A DNA stretch of 64,000 nucleotides from Butyrivibrio sp. (GCA_016291375.1 JAEEXE010000004.1:58472-122471); one strand, 5' to 3'. Shown: positions 1 to 9,512, counted from the first letter of the stretch. The notes: generated by a model not told the origin, from the letters alone. Numbers and translations are program-made.

Positions 1-12
1 GAGACAATAATT

Positions 13-75
13 AGTCGGTGTGCTGATTCGCCCATCTTTACTCATTGTAATCATGGCTGAGCCTGCACACCGAAC
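13..75 (+). promoter_or_regulatory. Candidate structured 5' leader upstream of nspC
   Basis: Perfect 8-bp arms CGGTGTGC (16-23) and GCACACCG (65-72), extendable by AGT/ACT with a bulge, enclosing ~41 nt; RBS and ATG follow within 25 nt. Confidence 0.3.
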
Positions 76-94
76 TTATCATAGGAGATAATTG

Positions 95-1279
95 ATGAAG
101 ATAAACGATATCACTACTCCTGCTTATGTAATAGATGAAAAGAAATTAATAGATAATCTTAAAATTCTTGACTATGTACAGAAGGAGTCGGGGGCTAAGA
201 TATTGCTTGCCCAGAAAGCTTTTTCGGCCTATAAGACTTATCCGCTTGTTGGTGAGTACTTGTCGGGGGCTACAGCTTCAGGATTATATGAGGCAAGGCT
301 ATCTTATGAGGAGATGATAACTCCTCTTAAAGGGAAACGCAGAGTAGAGAATCATGTTTTTGAACCTGCATTTAATGACGATGAGATAAAAGAGCTGTGT
401 GATATCTGTGATCATATGGTTTTTAATTCTATTACTCAGCTTGAACACCACAGACCGGTATGGGAAAAACATGTTAAAAATGGCACTCTTTTTGTTGGAC
501 TTCGCATAAATCCCGAATACAGCACTCAGGAAGGGCATGAGATATACGATCCTTGCGCAGCAGGGTCCAGACTTGGCATCAGGAAGTGCGATCTTGGAGA
601 TAAGCTTCCTAAGGGTGTTTCAGGGCTTCACTTCCATACATTATGTGAGCAGGGATTTGAACCTCTTGAGAAAACGTTTCTTGAAGTAGAAAGATCTTTT
701 GCCACATTCTTCCCAACTCATAAAGGAGAAGAGGGGAAGATAAAGTGGATAAACCTTGGAGGCGGACATCATATCACCAAGGAAGATTATGATGTGGAGG
801 GCCTTATTAAGCTTGTTAAGCGCATTAAGGATACCTATGGTATTGAGGTATATCTGGAGCCGGGAGAGGCCATAGCTCTTGATGCAGGCCTCCTTGTTAC
901 TACCGTTATGGACGTGGTTAAGACGGATAATTATCCTGTTTTGATCCTGGATACATCCGCTGCTTGTCATATGCCGGATGTTCTGGAGATGCCATATAGG
1001 CCACCTCTTCGTGATAGCGGTGATGCGGGAGAATTTGCCTTTACCTACAGGTTATCATCAAGGACTTGTCTTGCCGGAGATATCATCGGTGATTACAGCT
1101 TTTCTAAAGAGGTTGGAATCGGGGATAGGCTGTATTTTGAAGATATGGCAATCTACAGCATGGTCAAGAATAATACCTTTAACGGTATGCCTCTTCCGGA
1201 TATTGATATTATGCATGAAAATGGTGAGGTGGAAGTGCTTAAGCACTTTGGATACGATGATTTTAAGATGAGACTGTGA
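95..1279 (+). CDS. nspC: Carboxynorspermidine/carboxyspermidine decarboxylase
   Basis: PLP-dependent decarboxylase family protein (TPAYVIDEKKL, LLAQKAFS, GLHFHTLCEQ, LNLGGGHH-type motifs); followed by aguA and aguB. ATG at 95 after AGGAGA. Confidence 0.9.
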   Translation: MKINDITTPAYVIDEKKLIDNLKILDYVQKESGAKILLAQKAFSAYKTYPLVGEYLSGATASGLYEARLSYEEMITPLKGKRRVENHVFEPAFNDDEIKELCDICDHMVFNSITQLEHHRPVWEKHVKNGTLFVGLRINPEYSTQEGHEIYDPCAAGSRLGIRKCDLGDKLPKGVSGLHFHTLCEQGFEPLEKTFLEVERSFATFFPTHKGEEGKIKWINLGGGHHITKEDYDVEGLIKLVKRIKDTYGIEVYLEPGEAIALDAGLLVTTVMDVVKTDNYPVLILDTSAACHMPDVLEMPYRPPLRDSGDAGEFAFTYRLSSRTCLAGDIIGDYSFSKEVGIGDRLYFEDMAIYSMVKNNTFNGMPLPDIDIMHENGEVEVLKHFGYDDFKMRL

Positions 1280-1321
1280 TCATTTGGACCGCATTTATAT
1301 ATTAGCAATAAGGATTGTTTT

Positions 1322-2467
1322 ATGAAGATTTCTTTTTCCACACCTAAAAAAGACGGTTTTTTCATGCCTGCGGAGTTTGCTAAGCATGACGGAACTCTTA
1401 TGATATACCCGACTCGCCCCGGAAGCTGGGGGATTGACAGGAGCGGTGCACTTTTTTCTTTTGGCAGGATATATACAGAGATAATAAAGAGAGAGAAGCT
1501 ATATGTTGCCGCAGATGCAGAGCATTATGATGAAGCCTGCAGGTTTGTTGATGGACTTTTTCCCGCAACAGGTCTTACCAGAGAAGAATTTGATATAAGA
1601 AAAGAAGTCATCCAAATAGATTCAGATGATGCCTGGGCAAGGGATGTGGGACCAACATTTGTGACTGATGCAAAGGGGCGTATCAGAGGAATAAACTGGA
1701 GCTTTAATGCATGGGGCGGAGAGGTTGACGGACTCTATGCATCCTGGGATAAGGATGATGCGGTTGCGATTAGATTCCTTGAGCACGTGGGAGCTGATTA
1801 CTATGACGCGGCGCCTTTTGTGCTGGAAGGCGGATCTATCCATTCTGACGGCGAGGGAACCGTTATGGTTACTGAAGCATGTCTTTTAAGTGATGGCAGG
1901 AATCCGGCTCTTTCCAGGGAAGAGATAGAAGAGCGGTTAAAAGATTATCTTGGAGCGGAGAAGGTTTTGTGGCTTCCGAGAGGTATATATAACGACGAGA
2001 CCAATGAACATGTAGATAATGTTTGTGCTTTTGTTTCGCCCGGTGAAGTTGTCCTTGCATGGACTGATGATGAGAATGACCCGCAGTATGAATTGTCTTT
2101 TTCCTCGTATGAATATCTAAAGAGTCAGAAAGATGCTAAGGGAAGAGATATAGTAATCCATAAGCTTCCGGTTCCTGATGTTCCTGTGCTTGTTAATCAG
2201 AAGGATCTTGACAACTATGAGTTTGAAGAGGGCGAAGACTTCCGTGAAGTGGGAGAGAGACTTGCTGCAAGCTATGTTAATTTCTATTTTGTGAACGGCG
2301 CAGCGCTTGTTCCCATGTTTGGCGGAGACAATACTAAGAGCGATGAGAGAGCTATTGATATATTGAAGGGCGTATGCAAAGATAGAGAGATAGTAGGTAT
2401 TCCCGCAAGAGATATATTGCTTGGGGGCGGCAATATTCATTGCATTACTCAGCAGATTCCATGCTAA
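1322..2467 (+). CDS. aguA: Agmatine deiminase
   Basis: Peptidylarginine-deiminase-like family: DDAWARDVGPTFV, GGEVDGLY, terminal GGGNIHCITQQIP. Confidence 0.93.
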   Translation: MKISFSTPKKDGFFMPAEFAKHDGTLMIYPTRPGSWGIDRSGALFSFGRIYTEIIKREKLYVAADAEHYDEACRFVDGLFPATGLTREEFDIRKEVIQIDSDDAWARDVGPTFVTDAKGRIRGINWSFNAWGGEVDGLYASWDKDDAVAIRFLEHVGADYYDAAPFVLEGGSIHSDGEGTVMVTEACLLSDGRNPALSREEIEERLKDYLGAEKVLWLPRGIYNDETNEHVDNVCAFVSPGEVVLAWTDDENDPQYELSFSSYEYLKSQKDAKGRDIVIHKLPVPDVPVLVNQKDLDNYEFEEGEDFREVGERLAASYVNFYFVNGAALVPMFGGDNTKSDERAIDILKGVCKDREIVGIPARDILLGGGNIHCITQQIPC

Positions 2468-2513
2468 AGCGCAGAGTACGTAGTTCTGTGCTATATAAGA
2501 AAAGGAGATAGAG

Positions 2514-3410
2514 ATGTCATTTACAAAGGTTGCTTGTATTCAGTTTGCGTGCGGAGCACCGTGTACCTCAGATGATGAGCAGGTAAAAACAAATATAGAA
2601 AAGGCTGCAGAACTGGCTGGGAAGGCAGTGAATAACGGCGCTGAGATCATTCTTTTGTCTGAATTATTTGAAAGAAAATACTTTTGTCAAGAGAGAAGAT
2701 ATGATTACTATGAGCTTGCGGTTCCGATTCTGGAGAATCCTGCGGTAATCTTCTTTAGTGAATTTTGTAAAGAAAATAAAGTGGTTATGCCTATCAGCGT
2801 TTTTGAGAAGGATGAGAATGTATTCTACAATTCTGTTGCTATGATAGATGCTGACGGTAAGATTGCAGGAGTGTACAGGAAAACTCACATTCCGGACGAT
2901 CATTATTATCAGGAGAAATTCTATTTTACTCCGGGAAATACAGGTTTTAAGGTATTTGATACGGCTGCAGGAAGGATCGGTATCGGAATATGCTGGGATC
3001 AGTGGTTTCCTGAGACTGCAAGATGCCTTGCACTTGCAGGTGCGGATATTATTCTGTATCCTACAGCTATCGGTTCTGAACCAATTCTCGAGGTTGACAG
3101 TTCAGGGCATTGGATGAGGACTATGCAGGGACATTCTGCTGCTAATATCATTCCGGTGGCTGCTTCAAACAGAATTGGAAAGGAAGATGTTGAGCCGTGT
3201 GAAGAAAACGGAGGACAGAAGTCATCTCTGTGTTTCTACGGTAGCAGTTTTCTTACTGACGAAACTGGAGAAGTTATCGCAAAGGCAAGCCGTGATAAGG
3301 AAGAAATAATCTACGCCGAGTATGATTTTGAAGAGAATAGGAAGATGAGAGCATCCTGGGGAATGTTTAGAGACAGAAGACCGGAGTGCTATGGCGAACT
3401 TGTAAAATGA
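2514..3410 (+). CDS. aguB: N-carbamoylputrescine amidase
   Basis: Nitrilase-family motifs (LLSELFE, YRKTHIPDDHYYQEKFYFTPG, GICWDQWFPE). Confidence 0.93.
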   Translation: MSFTKVACIQFACGAPCTSDDEQVKTNIEKAAELAGKAVNNGAEIILLSELFERKYFCQERRYDYYELAVPILENPAVIFFSEFCKENKVVMPISVFEKDENVFYNSVAMIDADGKIAGVYRKTHIPDDHYYQEKFYFTPGNTGFKVFDTAAGRIGIGICWDQWFPETARCLALAGADIILYPTAIGSEPILEVDSSGHWMRTMQGHSAANIIPVAASNRIGKEDVEPCEENGGQKSSLCFYGSSFLTDETGEVIAKASRDKEEIIYAEYDFEENRKMRASWGMFRDRRPECYGELVK

Positions 3411-3417
3411 TAAAAAC

Positions 3418-3463
3418 AAAGAGCACAACACCTTTTAGACCGTATCAAAAGGGTTGTGCTCTT
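3418..3463 (+). terminator. Rho-independent terminator after aguB
   Basis: AGAGCACAACACCTTTT...AAAAGGGTTGTGCTCT inverted repeat followed by TTATTAT. Confidence 0.7.
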
Positions 3464-3467
3464 ATTA

Positions 3468-3505
3468 TATGATATAGGAAATTTCTCCGAAATTCCTATA
3501 TCATA
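3468..3505. repeat. Inverted repeat (17-bp arms with one bulge)
   Basis: TATGATATAGGAAATTTC-tcc-GAAATTCCTATATCATA. Confidence 0.7.
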
Positions 3506-3612
3506 AAAAGCGCTCCGCTATGGATGCGCACTCGCGCGATAGGAATATGTTGCCTTCAGCAACCGCGCTCGGCGCGAGAATGTCGCAAGCGACATTCTTT
3601 CTTGTATAATAG
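3505..3612. repeat. Structured dispersed intergenic element, copy 1
   Basis: Aligns along its length to 48041-48150; contains hairpins GTTGC/GCAAC and AGAATGTCGC-aa-GCGACATTCT. Confidence 0.7.
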
Positions 3613-3703
3613 GAAATTCCTTTCCTATTTCTATGCAATTATATAATTATGTGTTTGTTCCGCCTTGGCGGAGAGATATTAGTTACAATGAAGACGCGTT
3701 GTA

Positions 3704-5335
3704 TTATGCAGCGGGCTCGACTTCAGTATCCTCGCTCTGATCAGCGTTGTCCTGTTCGGATGTTTCTGCTGTTTCTTCAGTGCTTGCAGCTTCTGTAGAC
3801 TGTTCGTTTAGCTCGGAACTGTTATCGCTACTTGCCTCGCTTGTGAACTCTGTAGATTCGTCGCTTGTACTTGCTACAACAGAAGCATCTTCTACAGGCT
3901 CTGCAGTCTCTTCGTACTCAGTATCTTCCTCATCATACTCAAAGCCACGCTTGCCGAATCTGCTGTTGTTGTTTTTGCCGTTGTATTTACCATTGTTTTT
4001 GCCGCTGTTTCTTCCGGTGTGCTTGCCATCATTACCTCTGCCTGACTTGCCGGGATTGTCGGAGTTGCTCTTCTTATCTACTGCTGCATCTATAGCATTT
4101 AGAGTTTCAGTAGCACCATATTTTTCAAGAAAATCTTCAACGCTATTTTCACCTGCTTTGAAATCTTCATACTTATCATCTGCAATAAGATAGCTCTTTT
4201 CAATTTCTTTTTTGGAGTTGTCAATTATTGTTATTCCAATGTATTCACACCATATTTTACAAGACATGATAGGAGCCTTGTCCTTTTGGTTAACATCGTT
4301 TATCGCTGTATGTGAGTGACCGTCCAGCATGAGGTCTATTCCGTGAATGGTTTCTCCATTATTATTTGGATCGGCGATTTTGACCCTTTCCCATACGTCG
4401 GCACTTCGAGTGCCGTCGTTACCAATTGTACCGGGACCTTCACTTGGAGCATATTGATCTTCGAGCCCAAGATGTGAAAGACATATAACAATATCGGCGG
4501 GTTTTTCTAATTTTTTTGTGGTGCTACTTTTATCATCATCGAATTTTAGTCCGGTTGGTTCTTCTCCGATTCCGCGTAAGTATTCAACTTCTCTTTTTGC
4601 ACATTCAATCATTTTATTATCTGTAAGGAAGGTGTATTTTTTTCCTGCGGTATAAACAGCAGCTTCCTTTGTGTCGAGCCCAAAAAAGCCGATCCTTAAT
4701 GCATTTTCACCTTCTCCAACAGTTCTTATGACGTGAGGAGTGAAAGCAAAATTGCCTTCGCTATCAAAAATATTTGAGTTGATGAGCTTATTACCTGCTT
4801 CTTCAACTAACTTATCAAAATCCTTTTTTTGGTTATTAAATTCATGATTGCCCCATGTGATGTAATCATATCCGGCTGCATTCATTATCTTTAATGCCTC
4901 AAGACCGTGGGAATCATCTATGTTTCCTTCTTTTTTGTAATCAGCTGGAAACTCTTCTTTATTGTTGAAATACTTACTGTCTTTGTCTTTTCCGAAATCA
5001 CCGGAATCAACGAGGATTACTTCAGCTGCTTTAAGATCGTTTTTTATATAATTTTTTAGAGCTGCAATATGGGCAAAGTCCTGAATTGCTCCGTGAGAAT
5101 CGTTTGTTGATAATATGATGGTCTTTCCACTGAGGTCGTGTTTATAGTCATTGGATAAGTCCTCTATTGTTATCACATTTTTGTAATCACCTTCATCTGT
5201 TATTTGAGAGCGTTCATAAGATACTATTTCTTCATTTCCTGCTGCATTAGCGTTTAGTGTATTTACGCTCGATAGGGATACCAATCCTGCCATTGCAAGT
5301 AACAGCAAGCTTTTAAAAGCGAATTTTTTCTTCAA
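3704..5335 (-). CDS. Secreted 5'-nucleotidase-like metallophosphatase without 5'-nucleotidase C-terminal domain, acidic Ser/Thr/Glu tail
   Basis: Signal peptide; ILSTNDSHG, LVDSGDF, WGNHEF, CLSHLG and DGHSHT motifs; low-complexity C-terminus; TTG start after AGGAGGTG. Confidence 0.8.
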   Translation of the reverse strand: MKKKFAFKSLLLLAMAGLVSLSSVNTLNANAAGNEEIVSYERSQITDEGDYKNVITIEDLSNDYKHDLSGKTIILSTNDSHGAIQDFAHIAALKNYIKNDLKAAEVILVDSGDFGKDKDSKYFNNKEEFPADYKKEGNIDDSHGLEALKIMNAAGYDYITWGNHEFNNQKKDFDKLVEEAGNKLINSNIFDSEGNFAFTPHVIRTVGEGENALRIGFFGLDTKEAAVYTAGKKYTFLTDNKMIECAKREVEYLRGIGEEPTGLKFDDDKSSTTKKLEKPADIVICLSHLGLEDQYAPSEGPGTIGNDGTRSADVWERVKIADPNNNGETIHGIDLMLDGHSHTAINDVNQKDKAPIMSCKIWCEYIGITIIDNSKKEIEKSYLIADDKYEDFKAGENSVEDFLEKYGATETLNAIDAAVDKKSNSDNPGKSGRGNDGKHTGRNSGKNNGKYNGKNNNSRFGKRGFEYDEEDTEYEETAEPVEDASVVASTSDESTEFTSEASSDNSSELNEQSTEAASTEETAETSEQDNADQSEDTEVEPAA

Positions 5336-5399
5336 TGTAATTCACCTCCTATGGTGTTGTGTTGTTAGTAGTTGCTAATATGTTGATATAATAAAATCT

Positions 5400-7142
5400 T
5401 CATCCGCCGTAACCGAATTTGAAGTTATATCTGTGGTGCCTCTGGTGATGATGGTCATCGTCTGAATCATTGGAATCATCAATGGACTCAGCGGTAGAAT
5501 CATTGTCGGAAGAAGTTTCTTGAGAAGATTCTTCTACACTTTTGATGTCTTCAGAAGTCGCGGTTCCGGCAGCATCTTCATTCTCGAGGTTTGCACTACT
5601 GGATGCATTGGCTGATTCAACATCATTCTCAGAGAGACTGGCCTCGATAGAAGCAGAGTCATCAGCCTCATCAATGAAATCATGTTTTGTTTTAGATGAA
5701 GTCTTGGAAGAGCCGTGCTTATCTGAATAACCCTTTTCTGTGTAGTCTGTATTTGGATCGTAATTCTCTATTTTCTTTCTTGCATCTTCAGCACTCATTT
5801 CTTTTTCAGAAACGCGTATTACGTAATCAATATAATTGGTAATCTTTGTGTCTTCTCCGATTTCGCTGTAATGGTCTTCCGGAATTACAAAGTTATCTTC
5901 AATCTTATATTTGCCGCTTTCATCCTTGCCGATTATTGTAACACCAATATTTCTAAGCCATATTCCGCATGACTGAACTTTGACATTATCAAAATACTCA
6001 CTACCTGTCATAGTTGTATGAGAGTGTCCGTCAAGTAGAATATCAATATCATCTACGTCAGCAAATAAGTCGACACTTCTGATTCCGTTTGAATAAAGAG
6101 AATCGAAAGCATTTGGGTCTGTTTGAACGTCTTTGCTTTCTTCGACTTTATTCCCTATACTACCGTCCGGTTTAATAAAAAAGAAAGCATCATCTTCATC
6201 CGATTTATCTTTATTAGATTTATCTTTATTAGATTTATTATTGGATTTACCTTTGTTTGATCTATCCCTATTGGATTTATGTTGATGTGATTTATTTTTA
6301 TTGGAATCACCTTTATTAGAATCTTTAAAAGCCCAATTACCGGGTTCATTATCAACTCCGAGATGAGTGAGACCAATTATTATATCTGCACCCTCTTTTC
6401 CTTTTAAATCCGAAACCTGCGTCTGGGCAATATCATGTAGGGCGTATCCGCTTTTATCAACTTTGTAATTAAAATTTGGATACCATGCATGATTCTCAAG
6501 TGTGTCAAGACCAAAGAAACCAATATTTAACCCTAGATCTTTAAAATCCGCAACTGCATAGGACTTGAGTTCACGAGAGTCCCCGGTTTTTTTGAGATTT
6601 GCGTCGACAATTGTATATTTGATTTCATCAATTATTTCCTTTGCATTAGCTTTACCTTTTTCGAACTCATGGTTACCTAAACATCCGTAGTCATAGCCTA
6701 TGGCGTTCATGATCTTAACAGGTGCAATGCCTTCTGTATTAGTTGCACATAAACCGGCGTCTTTACTCTTTTTTTTGCCAGTGATTTCAGTATAGTTGTC
6801 AACTGAATCTTTATCTGTGCTAAAATCTCCTGAGTCTACGAGTAGAACTGTGGCATGATTTTCTTCCAGAATATTTCTAAGCTGCGAAACATAGGTTAGA
6901 TCTTTAACAGCTCCATGAATGTCGTTAGTAGAAAGAATAACCACCTTTCCACTCATATCCTTATTTAAAAATGCAGACAATCCGGAATTGTTTCCATCTG
7001 AATATTCCGTACAATCTTTTGTAACCGTATTAAAGGATACGACTTCGCCTCCTGCAGCAAAAGCTCCAAGGTTTGCAGAGCAGAAGAGTGTTGCTGCTGT
7101 CACAACTGACAACATGCCTTTGACAGCAATTTTGTTTTTCAA
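5400..7142 (-). CDS. Secreted 5'-nucleotidase-like metallophosphatase with K/S/N-rich insertion and acidic/His-rich tail
   Basis: Signal peptide; STNDIHG, DSGDFSTD, GNHEFEKG, GLTHLG, DGHSHT; NKGDSNKNKSHQHKSNRDRSNKGKSN insertion; TTG start. Confidence 0.8.
   Translation of the reverse strand: MKNKIAVKGMLSVVTAATLFCSANLGAFAAGGEVVSFNTVTKDCTEYSDGNNSGLSAFLNKDMSGKVVILSTNDIHGAVKDLTYVSQLRNILEENHATVLLVDSGDFSTDKDSVDNYTEITGKKKSKDAGLCATNTEGIAPVKIMNAIGYDYGCLGNHEFEKGKANAKEIIDEIKYTIVDANLKKTGDSRELKSYAVADFKDLGLNIGFFGLDTLENHAWYPNFNYKVDKSGYALHDIAQTQVSDLKGKEGADIIIGLTHLGVDNEPGNWAFKDSNKGDSNKNKSHQHKSNRDRSNKGKSNNKSNKDKSNKDKSDEDDAFFFIKPDGSIGNKVEESKDVQTDPNAFDSLYSNGIRSVDLFADVDDIDILLDGHSHTTMTGSEYFDNVKVQSCGIWLRNIGVTIIGKDESGKYKIEDNFVIPEDHYSEIGEDTKITNYIDYVIRVSEKEMSAEDARKKIENYDPNTDYTEKGYSDKHGSSKTSSKTKHDFIDEADDSASIEASLSENDVESANASSSANLENEDAAGTATSEDIKSVEESSQETSSDNDSTAESIDDSNDSDDDHHHQRHHRYNFKFGYGG
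6185..6325 (-). repeat. Degenerate minisatellite inside nucleotidase-like CDS
   Basis: Repeated TTTATCTTTATTAGA-like units encoding K-S/D-N/K repeats. Confidence 0.65.
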
Positions 7143-7343
7143 GTTTAGTACCTCCTATAAGCTTTTTGATTTTGAGGTTAATTGATTTCCTCATAATCTT
7201 TTTGACGCAATAAGGAAATAATCTACGGAGGTATGTTATAGATGGGAATCACTTAGCTTTATAAACTTATAAATTGAAATCAGCAATAAAGAATAGTTAT
7301 TTCTGATTTTCTTGAATTTTAAGAAATAGATCTTTTGACCAGA

Positions 7344-7406
7344 TTAGAACATATTACGTGGAAATCGGCCGTACCATGTACATTGCTGAAACAATGGGTT
7401 CCTCAT
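7344..7406 (-). pseudogene. Short ORF or possible CHAP-domain remnant (MRNPLFQQCTWYGRFPRNMF)
   Basis: GGAGG ribosome-binding site on the minus strand; NP..xQCTWYxxxRF resembles the start of CHAP domains. Confidence 0.25.
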
Positions 7407-7489
7407 TTTTTCCTCCGTTTGGTAGTTCCTTGTTGCATGGATCTATGTGAAGGTGCGACTTGATATAAGTGGCACCGGATTTTAGTACA

Positions 7490-7537
7490 AGACCGACAAG
7501 TGAATGTATGAACTCATACGGATTCATTTGTCGGTCT
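7490..7537. repeat. Long intergenic inverted repeat
   Basis: AGACCGACAAGTGAAT-GTATGAACTCATAC-GGATTCATTTGTCGGTCT, with inner stem GTATGA/CATAC. Confidence 0.7.
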
Positions 7538-7903
7538 CATATCTCTTTCCTTTAATAAGCGCTAAGTGTGTATGGGGAACACTCGTACACCGTAACAAAA
7601 TCATTTGAACATGTCAAATAAAGGTTACATGAAAAATCTGAATTATTTTTTTGGAGACAAGGTATTTACTGACTAAAAATTGAAATGTGATTTTTTTTTG
7701 AACATTTCATGTGAATAGATATCGGAAACTGTTAATAAAATATGAGTTTCCGACTGCAAAAAATATTCTTTGCAATATATTAAAAAAGATGTAGCTTTTT
7801 ATAAAATTAATGGTAATATAGAAAGGTAATATTAATAGCGCCAAGTATTGTTATAAGAGGGGCAAATACATGGTGGAACACTAAGTAACGCAAAGGAGAG
7901 CGT

Positions 7904-9496
7904 ATGAGAAGGAAAGAATTTATTTCAAAAAAATTAGCAGTAATTTTAATGACAGCAACTATGGTGATTACGCCAATTGTGGGAAGCATTGCAATGCCGA
8001 TGAATTCATTTGCGGCAGGGGATATACTTGCGCAGTATGAGTATGTTTACGGTGGCGAATGGGTAGAGGATAATCCGGAAGGAGAATATGTTGATTTTAA
8101 CAGACGTGATTATATTATGAGAACCAATGAAGGCGAAATAAGCGCTAACACTGGACTGGTAATTCATAATGCCGAAACTGGAACGATTGAATATAATGCT
8201 GGTATTGGAACAGTGATTTTGAATGATGGAAATGTGACAGAGAGCAGTTTCATAGTTGCGTACAACAGTCCTACTGGTACAATTGATTTGAATACTGATG
8301 TAGTATATGACAATGATGGTTATATTGGCACTAATGAAGGTGTTGTAAATAATGGTTCCGGAATTGTAGGGGAAAATTGTGAATCTGCTTTGGTTAAAGG
8401 AAGTCCCTCTACTACAAAGGATAGAGATGCGAGGAATGATGATTCTGTTGGGATAATTAATGTTAATAACGGAGGGACTGTTCAGAATGGAATCGGAGAA
8501 AATGACTCAATCACAATAAAAGAATTTAATTATGGCAATGTAATTACTGATACATTGGATAAAGAAACTGGTGTTTCCAATAAAGGAACAGTTCATATCA
8601 TTGATAATTATGATAGTAAAGAGTTTAAAGAGAATAATCTTATTCTTGTAGATAATCAGTATCATTCAGTAACGTTTGATAATCTCGAAAATGCGACGGC
8701 TCAGTATATGAATTTTGACAAAAATCATTTAGGTGCTACTTTTGAGAAGACTGCAGTCAACAAAGAGGATATTCCTTTAGATGGTGTCATTACACTTAAA
8801 GCTAACGATGGCTATAAGATTACTGATGATGGTCAGATGAGCGGAGAGGTTGGAGCTCTTTCTTATAGTCTTGGTAAGAATGATGATGGCTCATATGCGG
8901 TCAATATCAATTCACTTCATGGAAATGTCGCACTTACTCCTGAAATGCTTCACCTCATTATTTCAGAACTTACAGGTGATGAGACTCCTACAGAAGTTCA
9001 GATTGGCGACACTGTAGTAAAACTTGATGAACTCAAGGATGATGTTGTTGTTATAAGTGGCGGCTCTTCATCAGATAACAATGGCGATTCATCAGCACCT
9101 ACAGAGTCTTCTGCACCTGCAGGTTACAATCTTTCTGATGAGACTATCAAAGCTATTACAGATCAGGTTCAGAAGCAGGTTGCTGCAAACGGAAATGATA
9201 TTGCAACTCTTGAAGTTATCGACATCTACTTTGGCGATAAGATTGACATGACACCTGATGTTATCAAGTACCTCTGCGAGAAGGTACCTGTAGCTAAGAG
9301 ATGCCACTTCGATTACAAGGATCAGGAACACATTCTGTTCATTCCTGCTTTTGACCTTAATGCACCTGCATACGCAGAAGGGCTTGAGACTTTGGCAAAA
9401 GAGCCTGCTCATACAGCAGGATTCCTTAGAATCAAAGATATCTTTGTTAAGCTTGGATTTGCTACAAAGGTTGTAGAAGAGGAAGCAGCTGAGTAA
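7904..9496 (+). CDS. Secreted Asn-rich heptad-repeat (predicted beta-solenoid) protein, paralog A
   Basis: Signal peptide MRRKEFISKKLAVILMTATMVITPIVG...FAA; NxGx[IV]xx repeats; shared beta-like module and C-terminal DIYFGDKIDMTPDVIKYLCE domain. Confidence 0.8.
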   Translation: MRRKEFISKKLAVILMTATMVITPIVGSIAMPMNSFAAGDILAQYEYVYGGEWVEDNPEGEYVDFNRRDYIMRTNEGEISANTGLVIHNAETGTIEYNAGIGTVILNDGNVTESSFIVAYNSPTGTIDLNTDVVYDNDGYIGTNEGVVNNGSGIVGENCESALVKGSPSTTKDRDARNDDSVGIINVNNGGTVQNGIGENDSITIKEFNYGNVITDTLDKETGVSNKGTVHIIDNYDSKEFKENNLILVDNQYHSVTFDNLENATAQYMNFDKNHLGATFEKTAVNKEDIPLDGVITLKANDGYKITDDGQMSGEVGALSYSLGKNDDGSYAVNINSLHGNVALTPEMLHLIISELTGDETPTEVQIGDTVVKLDELKDDVVVISGGSSSDNNGDSSAPTESSAPAGYNLSDETIKAITDQVQKQVAANGNDIATLEVIDIYFGDKIDMTPDVIKYLCEKVPVAKRCHFDYKDQEHILFIPAFDLNAPAYAEGLETLAKEPAHTAGFLRIKDIFVKLGFATKVVEEEAAE

Positions 9497-9512
9497 TAAC
9501 TGATAAATTAAT

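Noticed and set aside
3747-4193. 148-aa + strand ORF rich in Ser/Leu
   Set aside because: Antisense to the low-complexity acidic tail of the nucleotidase-like CDS; no RBS or domain.
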